A stretch of DNA of 38,737 nucleotides, from contig JALNWQ010000024.1 of the NCBI GenBank assembly GCA_023230855.1, positions 1-38,737 of the forward strand, given 5' to 3'. Below the pieces are notes generated by a model. That model did not search any database. It was not told the origin of the DNA and saw only the letters and a list, made by a program, of their open reading frames with translations. The DNA comes from Solirubrobacteraceae bacterium (lineage in GTDB: Bacteria > Actinomycetota > Thermoleophilia > Solirubrobacterales > Solirubrobacteraceae). Shown piece after piece: positions 31,731-38,737 of the stretch. Every line of letters starts with the position of its first letter. Within the stretch, counting starts at the first letter, position 1. The translations under genes and the position numbers were made by a program.

Positions 31731-32858
31731 ATGCACGTCGGGGTCGTCACCGAGGTCAAGCCGGGGGAGCGGCGGGTCGCGCTGACCCCCGCCGGCGCGC
31801 ACGAGCTCGTCGCGCACGGGCACGACGTGCTCGTCCAGGCCGGTGCGGGCGTGGGGTCCGGGATCGCCGACGGGGACTACGCCGCCGCGGGCGCACGGAT
31901 CGTCGACGCCGCCGCGACGGTGTGGGAGCACAGCGAGCTGCTGCTGAAGGTCAAGGAGCCGCTGGAGGACGAGCGCGGCCACCTCCACCGCGACCAGGCG
32001 CTCTTCACCTACCTGCACCTGGCCGCCGACGCGGCGCTCACCGACGCGCTCGTCCGGTCCGGGACCACCGCGATCGGGTACGAGACGGTCACCGGCGGGG
32101 GCGACCCGTCCCGCCCGGGGCTGCCGCTGCTCGCCCCGATGAGCGAGGTCGCCGGACGGCTCGCCACCCAGGCCGGGGCGTACTTCCTGCAGGCGCCGCT
32201 CGGCGGGCCGGGGATCCTCATCGGCGGCGCGCCCGGGGTGCAGCCGGCGCGCGTCGTCGTCATCGGCGGCGGCGTCGTGGGGTTGCAGGCCGCCCGGGTC
32301 GCGGTCGGCATGGGGGCCGAGGTGACGATCCTCGAGCGGTCGGTGCCGCGCCTGGCGTGGCTGGAGGAGTTCTTCGACGGTCGCGCACGGGTGCTCATGA
32401 GCGACGCGCTGACGCTCCGCGACGAGCTGCGCCACGCCGACATCGTCGTCGGCGCGGTCCTCATCCCCGGCGCCGCCGCGCCCAAGCTCGTCACCCGCGA
32501 CATGCTCACCGACATGCGGTCCCGCGCGGTGCTCGTCGACGTCGCGATCGACCAGGGCGGGTGCGCCGAGACGTCGACCCCCACCACCCACGACGACCCC
32601 ACCTACGTCGTCGACGACGTCGTCCACTACTGCGTCGGCAACATGCCGGGCGCGGTGCCCGTCACCTCGACCCGCGCCCTGACGAACGCCACGCTGCCCT
32701 ACGTCCTGGCGCTCGCCGACCACGGCGTCGACGGCGCCGTCGAGCGCCTTCCGGGACTGGCTCCGGGGATCAACGTCCGCGGTGGCGAGATCGTCCTCGC
32801 GGCGGTCGCCGAGGCGCACGACCGCGCCGCGGACGCGGGCAGGCCGACCGTCGGGTGA
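31731..32858 (+). CDS. ald: Alanine dehydrogenase
   Basis: The 375-residue protein interconverts L-alanine and pyruvate plus ammonia with NAD+. The catalytic residues known from characterised enzymes are all at the expected numbers: Arg15 (GERRVALTP), Lys75 (LLKVKEP), His96 (TYLHLAAD) and Asp270 (LVDVAIDQGGC). The NAD motif is VVVIGGGVVGLQAARVAVGMGA at about 175-196. Full length for the family (about 371). It ties into the amine and nitrogen catabolism genes to the right. The C-terminus is slightly longer than usual and ends 31 bases before the Xre/RES pair. Confidence 0.95.
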   Translation: MHVGVVTEVKPGERRVALTPAGAHELVAHGHDVLVQAGAGVGSGIADGDYAAAGARIVDAAATVWEHSELLLKVKEPLEDERGHLHRDQALFTYLHLAADAALTDALVRSGTTAIGYETVTGGGDPSRPGLPLLAPMSEVAGRLATQAGAYFLQAPLGGPGILIGGAPGVQPARVVVIGGGVVGLQAARVAVGMGAEVTILERSVPRLAWLEEFFDGRARVLMSDALTLRDELRHADIVVGAVLIPGAAAPKLVTRDMLTDMRSRAVLVDVAIDQGGCAETSTPTTHDDPTYVVDDVVHYCVGNMPGAVPVTSTRALTNATLPYVLALADHGVDGAVERLPGLAPGINVRGGEIVLAAVAEAHDRAADAGRPTVG

Positions 32859-32889
32859 TCTCCGCTTGAACGACCCGATCGATCCGCCC

Positions 32890-33237
32890 ATGTCGCTCCC
32901 CGCCGACCAGCTCGCCGACTGGCTCCAACGCCACCTCGGGCAGAAGCTCGTCGCCTACGCGCTCGGCTTGACGGACCCGAAGATGGTCGGGCGCTACCGC
33001 ACCGGCGCGGTGAAGCCCAGGGACATGGTGCTGTGGCGGATGCAGAGCCTGTGGCAGGCCGCCCAGCTCATCCACGACCGCCACGGCCCCGACACCACCC
33101 GCTCCTGGCTCATGGGCATCAACGGCCACCTCGATGGCCGCGCTCCCGCTCAGGTGTTGCGCAACGCCACCGACATCGAGCAGTTCGGTGAGGTCGTCCT
33201 GGCCAGTCGGGCGTTCGTCAACGGCGAATACGCCTAG
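32890..33237 (+). CDS. Xre-type antitoxin of a RES toxin pair
   Basis: The 115-residue protein from ATG 32890 has an HTH-like first half (LADWLQRHLGQKLVAYALGLTDPKMVGRYRTGAVKPRDMVLWRMQSLWQAAQLI) and a C-terminal part (TTRSWLMGINGHLDGRAPAQVLRNATDIEQFGEVVLASRAFVNG) of the kind that covers RES-toxin active sites (MbcA/ParS type). It overlaps the RES gene by one base. It is expected to bind the toxin and repress the operon. The frame runs upstream into alanine dehydrogenase, without a better start. Confidence 0.8.
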   Translation: MSLPADQLADWLQRHLGQKLVAYALGLTDPKMVGRYRTGAVKPRDMVLWRMQSLWQAAQLIHDRHGPDTTRSWLMGINGHLDGRAPAQVLRNATDIEQFGEVVLASRAFVNGEYA

Positions 33238-33905
33238 TGCTCCTGCTGCTCCCCGAGCACGGGGACAAGCCCGGTCCGACCGGACCATGGACGGTGTGGC
33301 GGGTCGGCCACTCCGCTGGCCCTAAGCTGCCGCCTCCTCCGAAGCGTCGCGCCTGGAAGGGGCGCTTCGACGACCCCGACCGCAAGTTCGGGACGCTCTA
33401 CGCCGCCCCGGACCTGCGGACCGCGCTCGCCGAGCGCCTTGCGCCACTCCGCCCCGGAGCGCAGAGCGTCCGCGAGATGGAGGACTTGTTCGGGCCATCC
33501 GGCACCCGGGGTCTCCACGTCGTGCGCCTGAGCGAGTTCGAGCAGGATGTGGTCGCCACCGCGACCGTCACCACCGAGCTGCCGGTGGTGGATCTGACCG
33601 ACATCGCCATCCGAACCCGACTGGCCACGAGTAACCGCGCCCTCTTGGCCGCCCACGGGTTGAACCACCTCGACTTCGCAGACCTCCACGACCGTCACCG
33701 CCCCTTCACGCAGGCGCTGGCGCGTAGCATCCACCTCAAGGACTACGCCGGGGTGCGCTACGCGTCGAACATCACCGGTGATGCGTGCCTGGCGTTGTTC
33801 GAGGGCCGCCACGCCATCATTGACCTCGACCACGGACCGCTCGACCGCCATCTCGACGAGGTACGGTCGGTCGCCGCCTCGTTGGGGTTGACGGTCCGCC
33901 GCTAG
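33237..33905 (+). CDS. RES-domain toxin (NAD+ phosphorylase/ADP-ribosyl type)
   Basis: The 222-residue protein starts at GTG 33237, overlapping the antitoxin stop by one base. RES motifs are visible: VWRVGH with Arg22, GRFDDPDRKFGTLYAAPDLRTALAERL with Arg43, Tyr55 and Glu66, and KDYAGVRYASNITGDACLALFEGR late in the protein. RES toxins degrade NAD+ or ADP-ribosylate targets. It looks intact. At the 220-residue size it resembles the larger RES proteins rather than the 150-residue minimal toxins. Confidence 0.85.
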   Translation: MLLLLPEHGDKPGPTGPWTVWRVGHSAGPKLPPPPKRRAWKGRFDDPDRKFGTLYAAPDLRTALAERLAPLRPGAQSVREMEDLFGPSGTRGLHVVRLSEFEQDVVATATVTTELPVVDLTDIAIRTRLATSNRALLAAHGLNHLDFADLHDRHRPFTQALARSIHLKDYAGVRYASNITGDACLALFEGRHAIIDLDHGPLDRHLDEVRSVAASLGLTVRR

Positions 33906-35101
33906 CCACCGCCCGCCCGCCCGGCGCCGAGCACCCGCTCCAGCCGGATCGCCGCCTGCAGCTCGGTCTGGCGGGCGCGCACGGGACGGCCTATCCGGTC
34001 CTCGATCGCGCGCAGCCGGTGGGCGACGGTGCGGTCGTTCACGCCCAGCGCCGCGGCGGCGGCCGACGCGTTGAACCCACTGGCGAAGTACGCGCTGAGC
34101 GTGTCGCGCAGCTTGCGGCCGTCGCGGTCGTCGTCGAGCCCGGCGAGCTCGGCCGCGACGAACGCCCGTGCGGCCGCCTCGTCGGACAGCATCGCCGCCT
34201 CGAGCGCCACGTCGTCGAACCACGTCACCGGATCGCCGGTCGCGACGCCGATGCGGTGCGCCGACCGCGCCTCGACGTGGCCCTGACGAAACCCGTCCGG
34301 GCCGACCGTGGCTCGACCGAGCGCGATGCCGCCGGACCACCCGCCGACGATGTCCCGCACCGCCCGGTCGTCGTGCGCCGCACCACCACCGAGCCATCCC
34401 CACGACGTCTGGTCGTTCACCGCGACGACGAGCGGACGGGCTCGCAGCGCCGCGGCGATCCGGCCCAGCTCGTCGTCGGCGCCCGGGCCCCACGCGATCA
34501 CCGCACGGTGCCGGCCGGCCGGGTCGTACCCCAGCGCGCCACCGTCGACGTCGGCGCCGTCGAGCAGGTCGCGGACGAGCTGCACGCGGCGCTGCTCGCG
34601 GCCGCGGACGAGCCGGTCGCGCTCGCGGGCGTAGGCGTCGGCGACCGGGGGGATCACCGCGTCGACGTAGGCGAACGTGTGCCTGGTGCAGATCCGCAAC
34701 GCCTCGTCGCGGTCCGCGCGGTCGCCGTCGATCCGCTCGAGCGCGTCGAGCACGGCGTCCCACACCACCGCCTGGCCGATCCGGTACGTCTGCACCCCGG
34801 CGACGAGCGACACGCCCATCCGGGCCGACGTCCGCGCCTCCTCGATCGCGTCGGACGGCGGACCGGACGCCAACGGCGCGTCACCGCGGCGCAGGCCCGA
34901 GATCGCGGCGCGCAGGTTGGCGTGGCTGCTGCGCCGCATCGCCTCGGTCATGTCCGGGTCGACGCCCACCGCCGACTCGGGCGCCTCGGTCGCGAACCGC
35001 TCGAGCATCCGGGCCACGAGCTCGTCCTCGCGGCGCTCCACGGCGTCGACGATCAGATCGACGATCCGGCGGGCGCCGGGGGATGGCGGGACGGCGGTCA
35101 C
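33902..35101 (-). CDS. PucR/CdaR-type transcriptional regulator
   Basis: GTG 35101 opens a 399-residue protein. The first part (RRIVDLIVDAVERREDELVARMLERFATEAPE, then VAGVQTYRIGQAVVWDAVLDAL) is the RsbRD-like N-terminal domain common in actinobacterial PucR regulators; a GGDEF-like middle follows. The C-terminus LRDTLSAYFASGFNASAAAAALGVNDRTVAHRLRAIEDRIGRP is the PucR HTH_30. It is divergent from the flavin amine oxidase gene, with a 13-bp inverted repeat between, so it likely controls amine use (inference). A TACCGT box is nine bases before the GTG. It ends four bases into the RES gene (tail overlap). Confidence 0.86.
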   Translation of the reverse strand: MTAVPPSPGARRIVDLIVDAVERREDELVARMLERFATEAPESAVGVDPDMTEAMRRSSHANLRAAISGLRRGDAPLASGPPSDAIEEARTSARMGVSLVAGVQTYRIGQAVVWDAVLDALERIDGDRADRDEALRICTRHTFAYVDAVIPPVADAYARERDRLVRGREQRRVQLVRDLLDGADVDGGALGYDPAGRHRAVIAWGPGADDELGRIAAALRARPLVVAVNDQTSWGWLGGGAAHDDRAVRDIVGGWSGGIALGRATVGPDGFRQGHVEARSAHRIGVATGDPVTWFDDVALEAAMLSDEAAARAFVAAELAGLDDDRDGRKLRDTLSAYFASGFNASAAAAALGVNDRTVAHRLRAIEDRIGRPVRARQTELQAAIRLERVLGAGRAGGG

Positions 35102-35110
35102 GTCCGTCGA

Positions 35111-35116
35111 ACGGTA
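35111..35116 (-). promoter_or_regulatory. Candidate -10 box for the PucR-type gene
   Basis: TACCGT on the minus strand, nine bases before GTG 35101. It supports that start. Confidence 0.35.
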
Positions 35117-35135
35117 GTGCGGGCGAGGCGTCCGT

Positions 35136-35183
35136 TCCACCGGGCCGCTCGCTCCGGGAGGGTGGCGCGGGCGGCCCGGTGGA
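35136..35183. promoter_or_regulatory. 13-bp perfect inverted repeat between PucR and amine oxidase genes
   Basis: TCCACCGGGCCGC (35136-35148) and GCGGCCCGGTGGA (35171-35183) are exact reverse complements around a 22-base centre. Arm centres are about 35 bp apart, so a tetramer or looped dimer site, or an RNA hairpin, is possible. It sits between divergent promoters, where the PucR-type regulator could bind. Confidence 0.6.
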
Positions 35184-35208
35184 CCGCCGGCGCAGGGAGG
35201 GTGGCGCG
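35156..35208. repeat. Direct repeat of a 14-mer in the divergent promoter region
   Basis: GGGAGGGTGGCGCG occurs at 35156-35169 (inside the inverted-repeat loop) and at 35195-35208, 39 bp apart, nearly four helical turns. Confidence 0.55.
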
Positions 35209-35296
35209 CGCACCGACGACCCTCGCGCACCTGCGGCCGCGCGATCGGCGGATCTCGTGTGTCGGGCGGGACCTCCCCCTCGGAATGCTCCCGGCA

Positions 35297-36655
35297 ATGC
35301 GCACGAGCCAGACCGATGTCGTCGTCGTGGGAGCCGGCCTCGCCGGACTGGCCGCCGCGCGTGCGCTGACCGCTGCGGGCCGGTCGGTCGTCGTCGTCGA
35401 GGCGCGTGACCGGGTCGGTGGTCGGCTGATGGGTCACGAGCTGGGCGCGGGCGGCACGGTAGAGGTCGGCGGGCAGTGGGTCGGTCCGCGACAGGTCCGG
35501 GTCAACGCGTGGATCGACGAGCTGGGCCTGGAGCGGGTCGAGACCCATGACGAGGGCGACAACCGGTTCGAGCACCGCGGTCGCCTGTCGCGCTACCGCG
35601 GTCCGATCCCCAAGGTCAACCCGCTGGTGCTCGCCGACGTCGCCCAGGCGCAGGCGTGGCTGGACCGGATGGCGGCGCGCGTCCCGCTCGACGCCCCGTG
35701 GCGGGCGCCGAAGGCCGACGCGTGGGACGGGCAGACGTTCGAGACGGCGATCCGGCGGATCGCGCGCACCACGGCCGGACGGGAGTTCTTCCGGCTCATG
35801 GCCCAGGCGGTGTTCGCGGCCGAGCCGCGCGAGCTGTCGCTGCTGCACGCGCTGTTCTATCTGCGGTCCGGCGGCGGGTTCGAGCAGCTCGTCTCGGTGG
35901 CCGGCGGGGCGCAGCAGCACCGGATCGTCGGCGGGGCGCACCGCATCGCCGAGCGGGCGGCCGAGACGCTCGGCGACCGGATACTCCTCGGCGCACCGGT
36001 CCGCCGCATCGACACCGACGGCAACACGGTGACCGTCCGCGGCGACGGTGTCGAGGCGCGGGCCGGGCACGTCATCGTGGCGCTCCCGCCGACGCTCGCC
36101 GGCCGGATCATCTACGACCCGTTGCTGCCCGGCCGACGCGACCAGCTCACCCAGCGGATGCCGCAGGGATCGGTGATCAAGTGCATGGCCGTCTACGACG
36201 AGCCGTTCTGGCGCCGGGATGGGCTCTCGGGCCAGGCGACGGGCACTACGGGACCGGTGAAGGTCGTCTTCGACAACACGCCGTCGACCGGTGGCGTCGG
36301 GGTGCTGCTGGGGTTCCTCGAGGGCGACCACGCCCGGACGCTCGGGGCCGCGTCGCCCGACGAGCGTCGCCGGGCGGTCGTCGACTGCTTCGTCCGGTTC
36401 TTCGGGCCGCGGGCCGCCGATCCGCTCGAGTTCGTCGAGCGGTCGTGGGCCGAGGAGGAGTTCACCCGCGGGTGCTACTCCGCGTTCATGCCGCCCGGGG
36501 TGATGACGTCGCTCGGCCCGGAGCTGCGCCGCCCGTGCGGACGCATCCACTGGGCCGGCACGGAGACCGCCGAGGTGTACTGCGGCTACATGGACGGCGC
36601 GATCAGCTCCGGTGAGCGGGCCGCGGCCGAGGTCCTGGCCGCGCGGACGGACTGA
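35297..36655 (+). CDS. Flavin monoamine oxidase family protein
   Basis: The 452-residue protein (ATG 35297; an in-frame ATG at 35285 adds four residues) has the FAD dinucleotide motif VVVVGAGLAGLAAARALTAAGRSVVVVEARDRVGGR, then VEVGGQWVGPRQ. The C-terminal GRIHWAGTETAEVYCGYMDGAISSGERAAAEVL is the second FAD-contact block of monoamine oxidases. Lys-containing MPQGSVIKCMAVYDEPFWR matches the MAO substrate region. It should deaminate an amine, giving aldehyde, ammonia and H2O2. A divergent PucR-type regulator is the likely controller. Confidence 0.92.
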   Translation: MRTSQTDVVVVGAGLAGLAAARALTAAGRSVVVVEARDRVGGRLMGHELGAGGTVEVGGQWVGPRQVRVNAWIDELGLERVETHDEGDNRFEHRGRLSRYRGPIPKVNPLVLADVAQAQAWLDRMAARVPLDAPWRAPKADAWDGQTFETAIRRIARTTAGREFFRLMAQAVFAAEPRELSLLHALFYLRSGGGFEQLVSVAGGAQQHRIVGGAHRIAERAAETLGDRILLGAPVRRIDTDGNTVTVRGDGVEARAGHVIVALPPTLAGRIIYDPLLPGRRDQLTQRMPQGSVIKCMAVYDEPFWRRDGLSGQATGTTGPVKVVFDNTPSTGGVGVLLGFLEGDHARTLGAASPDERRRAVVDCFVRFFGPRAADPLEFVERSWAEEEFTRGCYSAFMPPGVMTSLGPELRRPCGRIHWAGTETAEVYCGYMDGAISSGERAAAEVLAARTD

Positions 36656-36688
36656 CGTCGTCGCCGGAGTCGGGCCACGGGTTCGCGG

Positions 36689-36694
36689 TACCCT
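36689..36694 (+). promoter_or_regulatory. Candidate -10 box for the TacAT-like pair
   Basis: TACCCT lies six bases before ATG 36701. Confidence 0.45.
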
Positions 36695-36700
36695 GCATCC

Positions 36701-36934
36701 ATGACCACGAAGGAGCGACTGCACCGACTCGTGGACGGCCTCAGCGAGCTGGAGGCCGAGGATGCGCTGCGCGTGATCGCCGCCCGTCGGGGCGATGCTG
36801 CGACGATGGAGCGCAGGCGGATCGTGCTCGATGACGAGCAGGCTGCGCGGTTCCTCGACGCTCTGGATGCGCCCGGACGGTTCGAGCCCGGCTTGCGGCG
36901 CCTGGTCGACAGGGCCGCCACGCTCGACGCGTGA
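36701..36934 (+). CDS. TacA-like antitoxin with a non-RHH N-terminus
   Basis: The 77-residue protein ends with RRIVLDDEQAARFLDALDAPGRFEPGLRRLVDRA, the toxin-wrapping tail of DUF1778/TacA antitoxins. Its first 30 residues (TTKERLHRLVDGLSELEAEDALRVIAARRG) are not the ribbon-helix-helix of TacA but a helical lead seen in other antitoxin groups. It overlaps the GNAT toxin gene by four bases. It should neutralise the toxin; whether it can bind DNA by itself is doubtful. Confidence 0.78.
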   Translation: MTTKERLHRLVDGLSELEAEDALRVIAARRGDAATMERRRIVLDDEQAARFLDALDAPGRFEPGLRRLVDRAATLDA

Positions 36935-37452
36935 GCGTTCGTCGAACGACCGCACCGTTCGATCGTCGGGATCACGACGTCAGCGGCTTCTCGTGCGGCG
37001 AGCCGGCCCTCGACTCGTGGCTCCGACGCTACGCTGGCCAGAATCAGCGACGCGACGCGGCCCGGACGTTCGTGCTGGCCAGGAGCGACCGGTCGATCGC
37101 CGGGTACTACACGCTTGTCGTGGGCCACGTGGAGCATGACGCCGCGACCCCTCATGTCGCCGCAGGTCTCTCGGCTCGGTTTCCGGTGCCCGTGTGCATC
37201 ATCGCCCGGCTCGCGATCGACAACACGGCGCAGGGCCGTGGATTGGGCGCGGGCTTGGTGCTCGATGCGCTCCAGCGCGTCTTGGCCGCGTCGGAGCTCG
37301 TCGGCATCCGAGCCGTCGTGGTCCACGCGCTCCACGATCGGGCGGCGCACTTCTACACGCAGTTCGGGTTCGAGCCGGTGGGCGACGACCCGCGCACGCT
37401 CATGGTGCCCTTGCAGGCGGTGCGTGCCGTGCTGGGCGACGGGAGGGCGTAG
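36931..37452 (+). CDS. TacT-like GNAT acetyltransferase toxin
   Basis: The 173-residue protein starts with GTG in the antitoxin stop. It has the TacT pattern: RRDHDVSGFSCGEPALDSWLRRYAGQNQRRDAARTFVLA, SIAGYYTLVVGHV, acetyl-CoA loop RLAIDNTAQGRGLGAGLVLDAL and AHFYTQFGFEPV with the conserved Tyr. Family members acetylate the amino group of charged tRNA, stopping translation. Length matches (about 160-175). Active-site features look complete. Confidence 0.88.
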   Translation: MSVRRTTAPFDRRDHDVSGFSCGEPALDSWLRRYAGQNQRRDAARTFVLARSDRSIAGYYTLVVGHVEHDAATPHVAAGLSARFPVPVCIIARLAIDNTAQGRGLGAGLVLDALQRVLAASELVGIRAVVVHALHDRAAHFYTQFGFEPVGDDPRTLMVPLQAVRAVLGDGRA

Positions 37453-37480
37453 TCCCTGACGTCCCGCGCACGCGCCCCGC

Positions 37481-38539
37481 TCACCCCGGCGGGGCCGGCG
37501 CGCGCGCCGGCAGGTCGGCCCCGTACCCCACATCCTGCTGCCAGGGATGCACACCCCGCGCGTGGCGCAACGCGTACGCGGCCCGACCGTGGACGTTGGT
37601 CAGGTGCCACACGGCGTGGACGCTCGCCGGGAGCGACGTCGTCCAGAAGCTGCCGGGCAGCGGGTCGCGCGGCGCCGGCGGCGCCATGGTGATGTCGGCG
37701 GCGATCCAGCCCTCGCCGTCCTCGTACGCCATCCGGCCCAGGCTCACGCCGTCCGCGTCGGTGATCTGCGTCTCGCCGACCATGATCGTCGGCCACGGGA
37801 TCGCGTTCATCATCGGCGTGCGCATGGTGACGTCGCCGACGTGCGACGGGTGCACCGCCGGCACGCCGAGCAGCCGCGCCATCCGGCCGGGCGTCTCGCG
37901 GGCGAGCTGCAGCATCGTCCCGTGGTCGCGCCGCCAGAACCATCCGCGGGTGACCGCCCACTGCGGGAACGACGGGAAGCACATGCCGCCGGCGAGCAGC
38001 CGCACCCGCTCGCGCAGGCGCGCGGCGGTGCGGGTGCGGATCCACTCGAACCCGTTGGCCACCCCGATCGACCCGACCGCGGTGTCGGCGATCCCCGGAT
38101 CGGTCCCGCCCCGGTAGTACTGGTTCTCCCACATCGACGGCTGATCCTTGTCGTGCAGGTGCGCGGTGCCGTCGGGCTCCACGACGTAGTACGTGTTGAA
38201 CGTGTCGCGGCCGCGGATCGCCAGCGCCCCCGCGCCGATGATGCACCCGTGCTCGCGGGCCAGGCGTCGGTACAGCGCGAGCGCCGGACCGTCGACCGGC
38301 AGCGCGCAGGTGCGCATCGCCGGGTGACTGATGTTCGGGGTGGTGGACACCTCGGGCAGGAACACCATGTCCGGCCGGTGCTCGCGCACCGCCCGGGTGA
38401 CGACGTCCTCGATGTGGCGCAGGTTCGCGTCGATCTCGCCCAACCGCACGGCGAGCTGCACCGCGACGACGCGGCGACGGTCTCCGTCCGCGGGCCGATC
38501 GTCGCGGTCGTTCGCGCCCGCCCCAGCCGCCGCGCTCAT
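37481..38539 (-). CDS. Nitrilase-superfamily carbon-nitrogen hydrolase
   Basis: The 352-residue protein carries the nitrilase triad: Glu63 (FLPEVS), Lys131 (HDKDQPS) and Cys187 (AGGMCFPSF). It hydrolyses a non-peptide C-N bond (amide, carbamoyl or nitrile). The Cys context GMCFPS differs from the CWE/CYD forms of common nitrilases and amidases, so the substrate is open. The N-terminal 22 residues are acidic/Arg-rich and probably disordered. ATG 38539 overlaps the stop of an upstream gene by four bases, so it belongs to an operon extending beyond the window. Confidence 0.87.
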   Translation of the reverse strand: MSAAAGAGANDRDDRPADGDRRRVVAVQLAVRLGEIDANLRHIEDVVTRAVREHRPDMVFLPEVSTTPNISHPAMRTCALPVDGPALALYRRLAREHGCIIGAGALAIRGRDTFNTYYVVEPDGTAHLHDKDQPSMWENQYYRGGTDPGIADTAVGSIGVANGFEWIRTRTAARLRERVRLLAGGMCFPSFPQWAVTRGWFWRRDHGTMLQLARETPGRMARLLGVPAVHPSHVGDVTMRTPMMNAIPWPTIMVGETQITDADGVSLGRMAYEDGEGWIAADITMAPPAPRDPLPGSFWTTSLPASVHAVWHLTNVHGRAAYALRHARGVHPWQQDVGYGADLPARAPAPPG

Positions 38540-38736
38540 GCGGTCACCGCGGGCCGGTCGGCGGCGGGCCCGGTCGCCTCGCCGTGGTCACCGATCGTCA
38601 CCGTGGCCGCGTCCCGCGGGCCGGAGGCCGTCCGATCCGAGGCGCCCGAATCATCCGTCGCCCCGACCCCGCCCCCCACCCCGCCCCCCAACCCAACCCC
38701 GACCCCCCCCCCGCGGCCGGGGCGGGCCGCCGTCCT
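38536..38736 (-). CDS. C-terminal end of an unidentified gene (partial)
   Basis: A frame open to the window edge ends at TGA 38538-38536, sharing ATGA with the nitrilase start. The last 40 or so residues read ATDDSGASDRTASGPRDAATVTIGDHGEATGPAADRPAVTA, preceded by a Gly/Val run encoded by the G-rich tract. It looks like a disordered tail; the family cannot be told. The four-base overlap supports it as a real gene end. Confidence 0.4.
   Translation of the reverse strand, partial: RTAARPGRGGGVGVGLGGGVGGGVGATDDSGASDRTASGPRDAATVTIGDHGEATGPAADRPAVTA
38661..38712 (-). repeat. G-rich tract (C-rich on plus strand)
   Basis: More than six runs of four to ten G within 52 bases on the minus strand, e.g. 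GGGGTCGGGG and GGGGGGCGGGG, able to form G-quadruplexes. It lies at the window edge, perhaps where an assembly broke. Confidence 0.7.
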
Positions 38737-38737
38737 C

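Noticed and set aside
33902..36955. Extension of the PucR-type protein to 1017 residues
   Set aside because: The extra N-terminal 600 or so residues are antisense to the amine oxidase and the TacA-like gene and have no family features; GTG 35101 gives a normal-sized regulator.

Overview
This is a very GC-rich chromosomal window from a bacterium that is most likely an actinobacterium. The family mix fits a Solirubrobacterales/Thermoleophilia-type organism such as Patulibacter or Conexibacter. That placement is an inference from base composition, an F420-type LLM oxidoreductase, many TetR regulators, a PASTA lipoprotein, an R2lox-like oxidase and many apparently leaderless promoters. No rRNA, tRNA, CRISPR, prophage or insertion sequence was recognised. 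Calls rest on reading motifs; no database search was run.

Layout, left to right. 0.2-1.8 kb: a 3-hydroxyacyl-CoA dehydrogenase, then a VapBC-like toxin-antitoxin (TA) pair. 1.9-2.9 kb: an ExbB/MotA-like channel protein overlapping a DUF2149 protein. 2.9-3.8 kb: an Xre/nucleotidyltransferase pair (-). 3.8-7.5 kb: AraC regulator, VOC protein and UvrA-like double ABC ATPase, a plausible drug-resistance group. 7.5-9.2 kb: F420-type oxidoreductase and Uma2 nuclease (-). 9.4-12.0 kb: a metal ABC operon (-) whose binding protein carries a Mn/Fe-type ligand set. 12.0-15.0 kb: an atypical serine hydrolase, an R2lox-like oxidase and a DUF892-type ferritin-like protein. 15.1-17.6 kb: divergent TetR and PolX DNA polymerase. 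17.6-22.2 kb (-): fatty acid desaturase, FAD amine oxidoreductase, and a TetR/PHB-depolymerase-like pair. 22.3-25.9 kb (-): AidB-like acyl-CoA dehydrogenase, crotonase and TetR, controlled from a promoter with two matching 16-bp palindromes. 26.2-28.4 kb: PASTA lipoprotein, enoyl-CoA hydratase, membrane protein. 28.6-30.2 kb: an ECF sigma gene broken by a 16-bp tandem duplication, and its membrane partner. 30.4-32.9 kb: SDR, small membrane protein, alanine dehydrogenase. 32.9-33.9 kb: Xre/RES TA pair. 33.9-36.7 kb: divergent PucR-type regulator and flavin amine oxidase around a 13-bp inverted repeat. 36.7-37.5 kb: TacAT-like TA pair with an unusual antitoxin. 37.5-38.7 kb: nitrilase-family hydrolase and the tail of another gene that runs into a G-rich tract at the window end.

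Themes. (1) Lipid and acyl-CoA metabolism: dehydrogenases, crotonases, desaturase, depolymerase and TetR regulators. (2) Amine and nitrogen catabolism: FAD amine oxidases, PucR regulator, alanine dehydrogenase, nitrilase. (3) Manganese/iron: a Mn-type importer close to an R2lox-like oxidase, an enzyme family that uses a Mn/Fe cofactor. (4) Four different TA modules. (5) A recurring promoter layout, a TAnnnT-like -10 six or seven bases before the start codon, which implies widespread leaderless transcription. The first 206 bases hold only the leader of the first gene.
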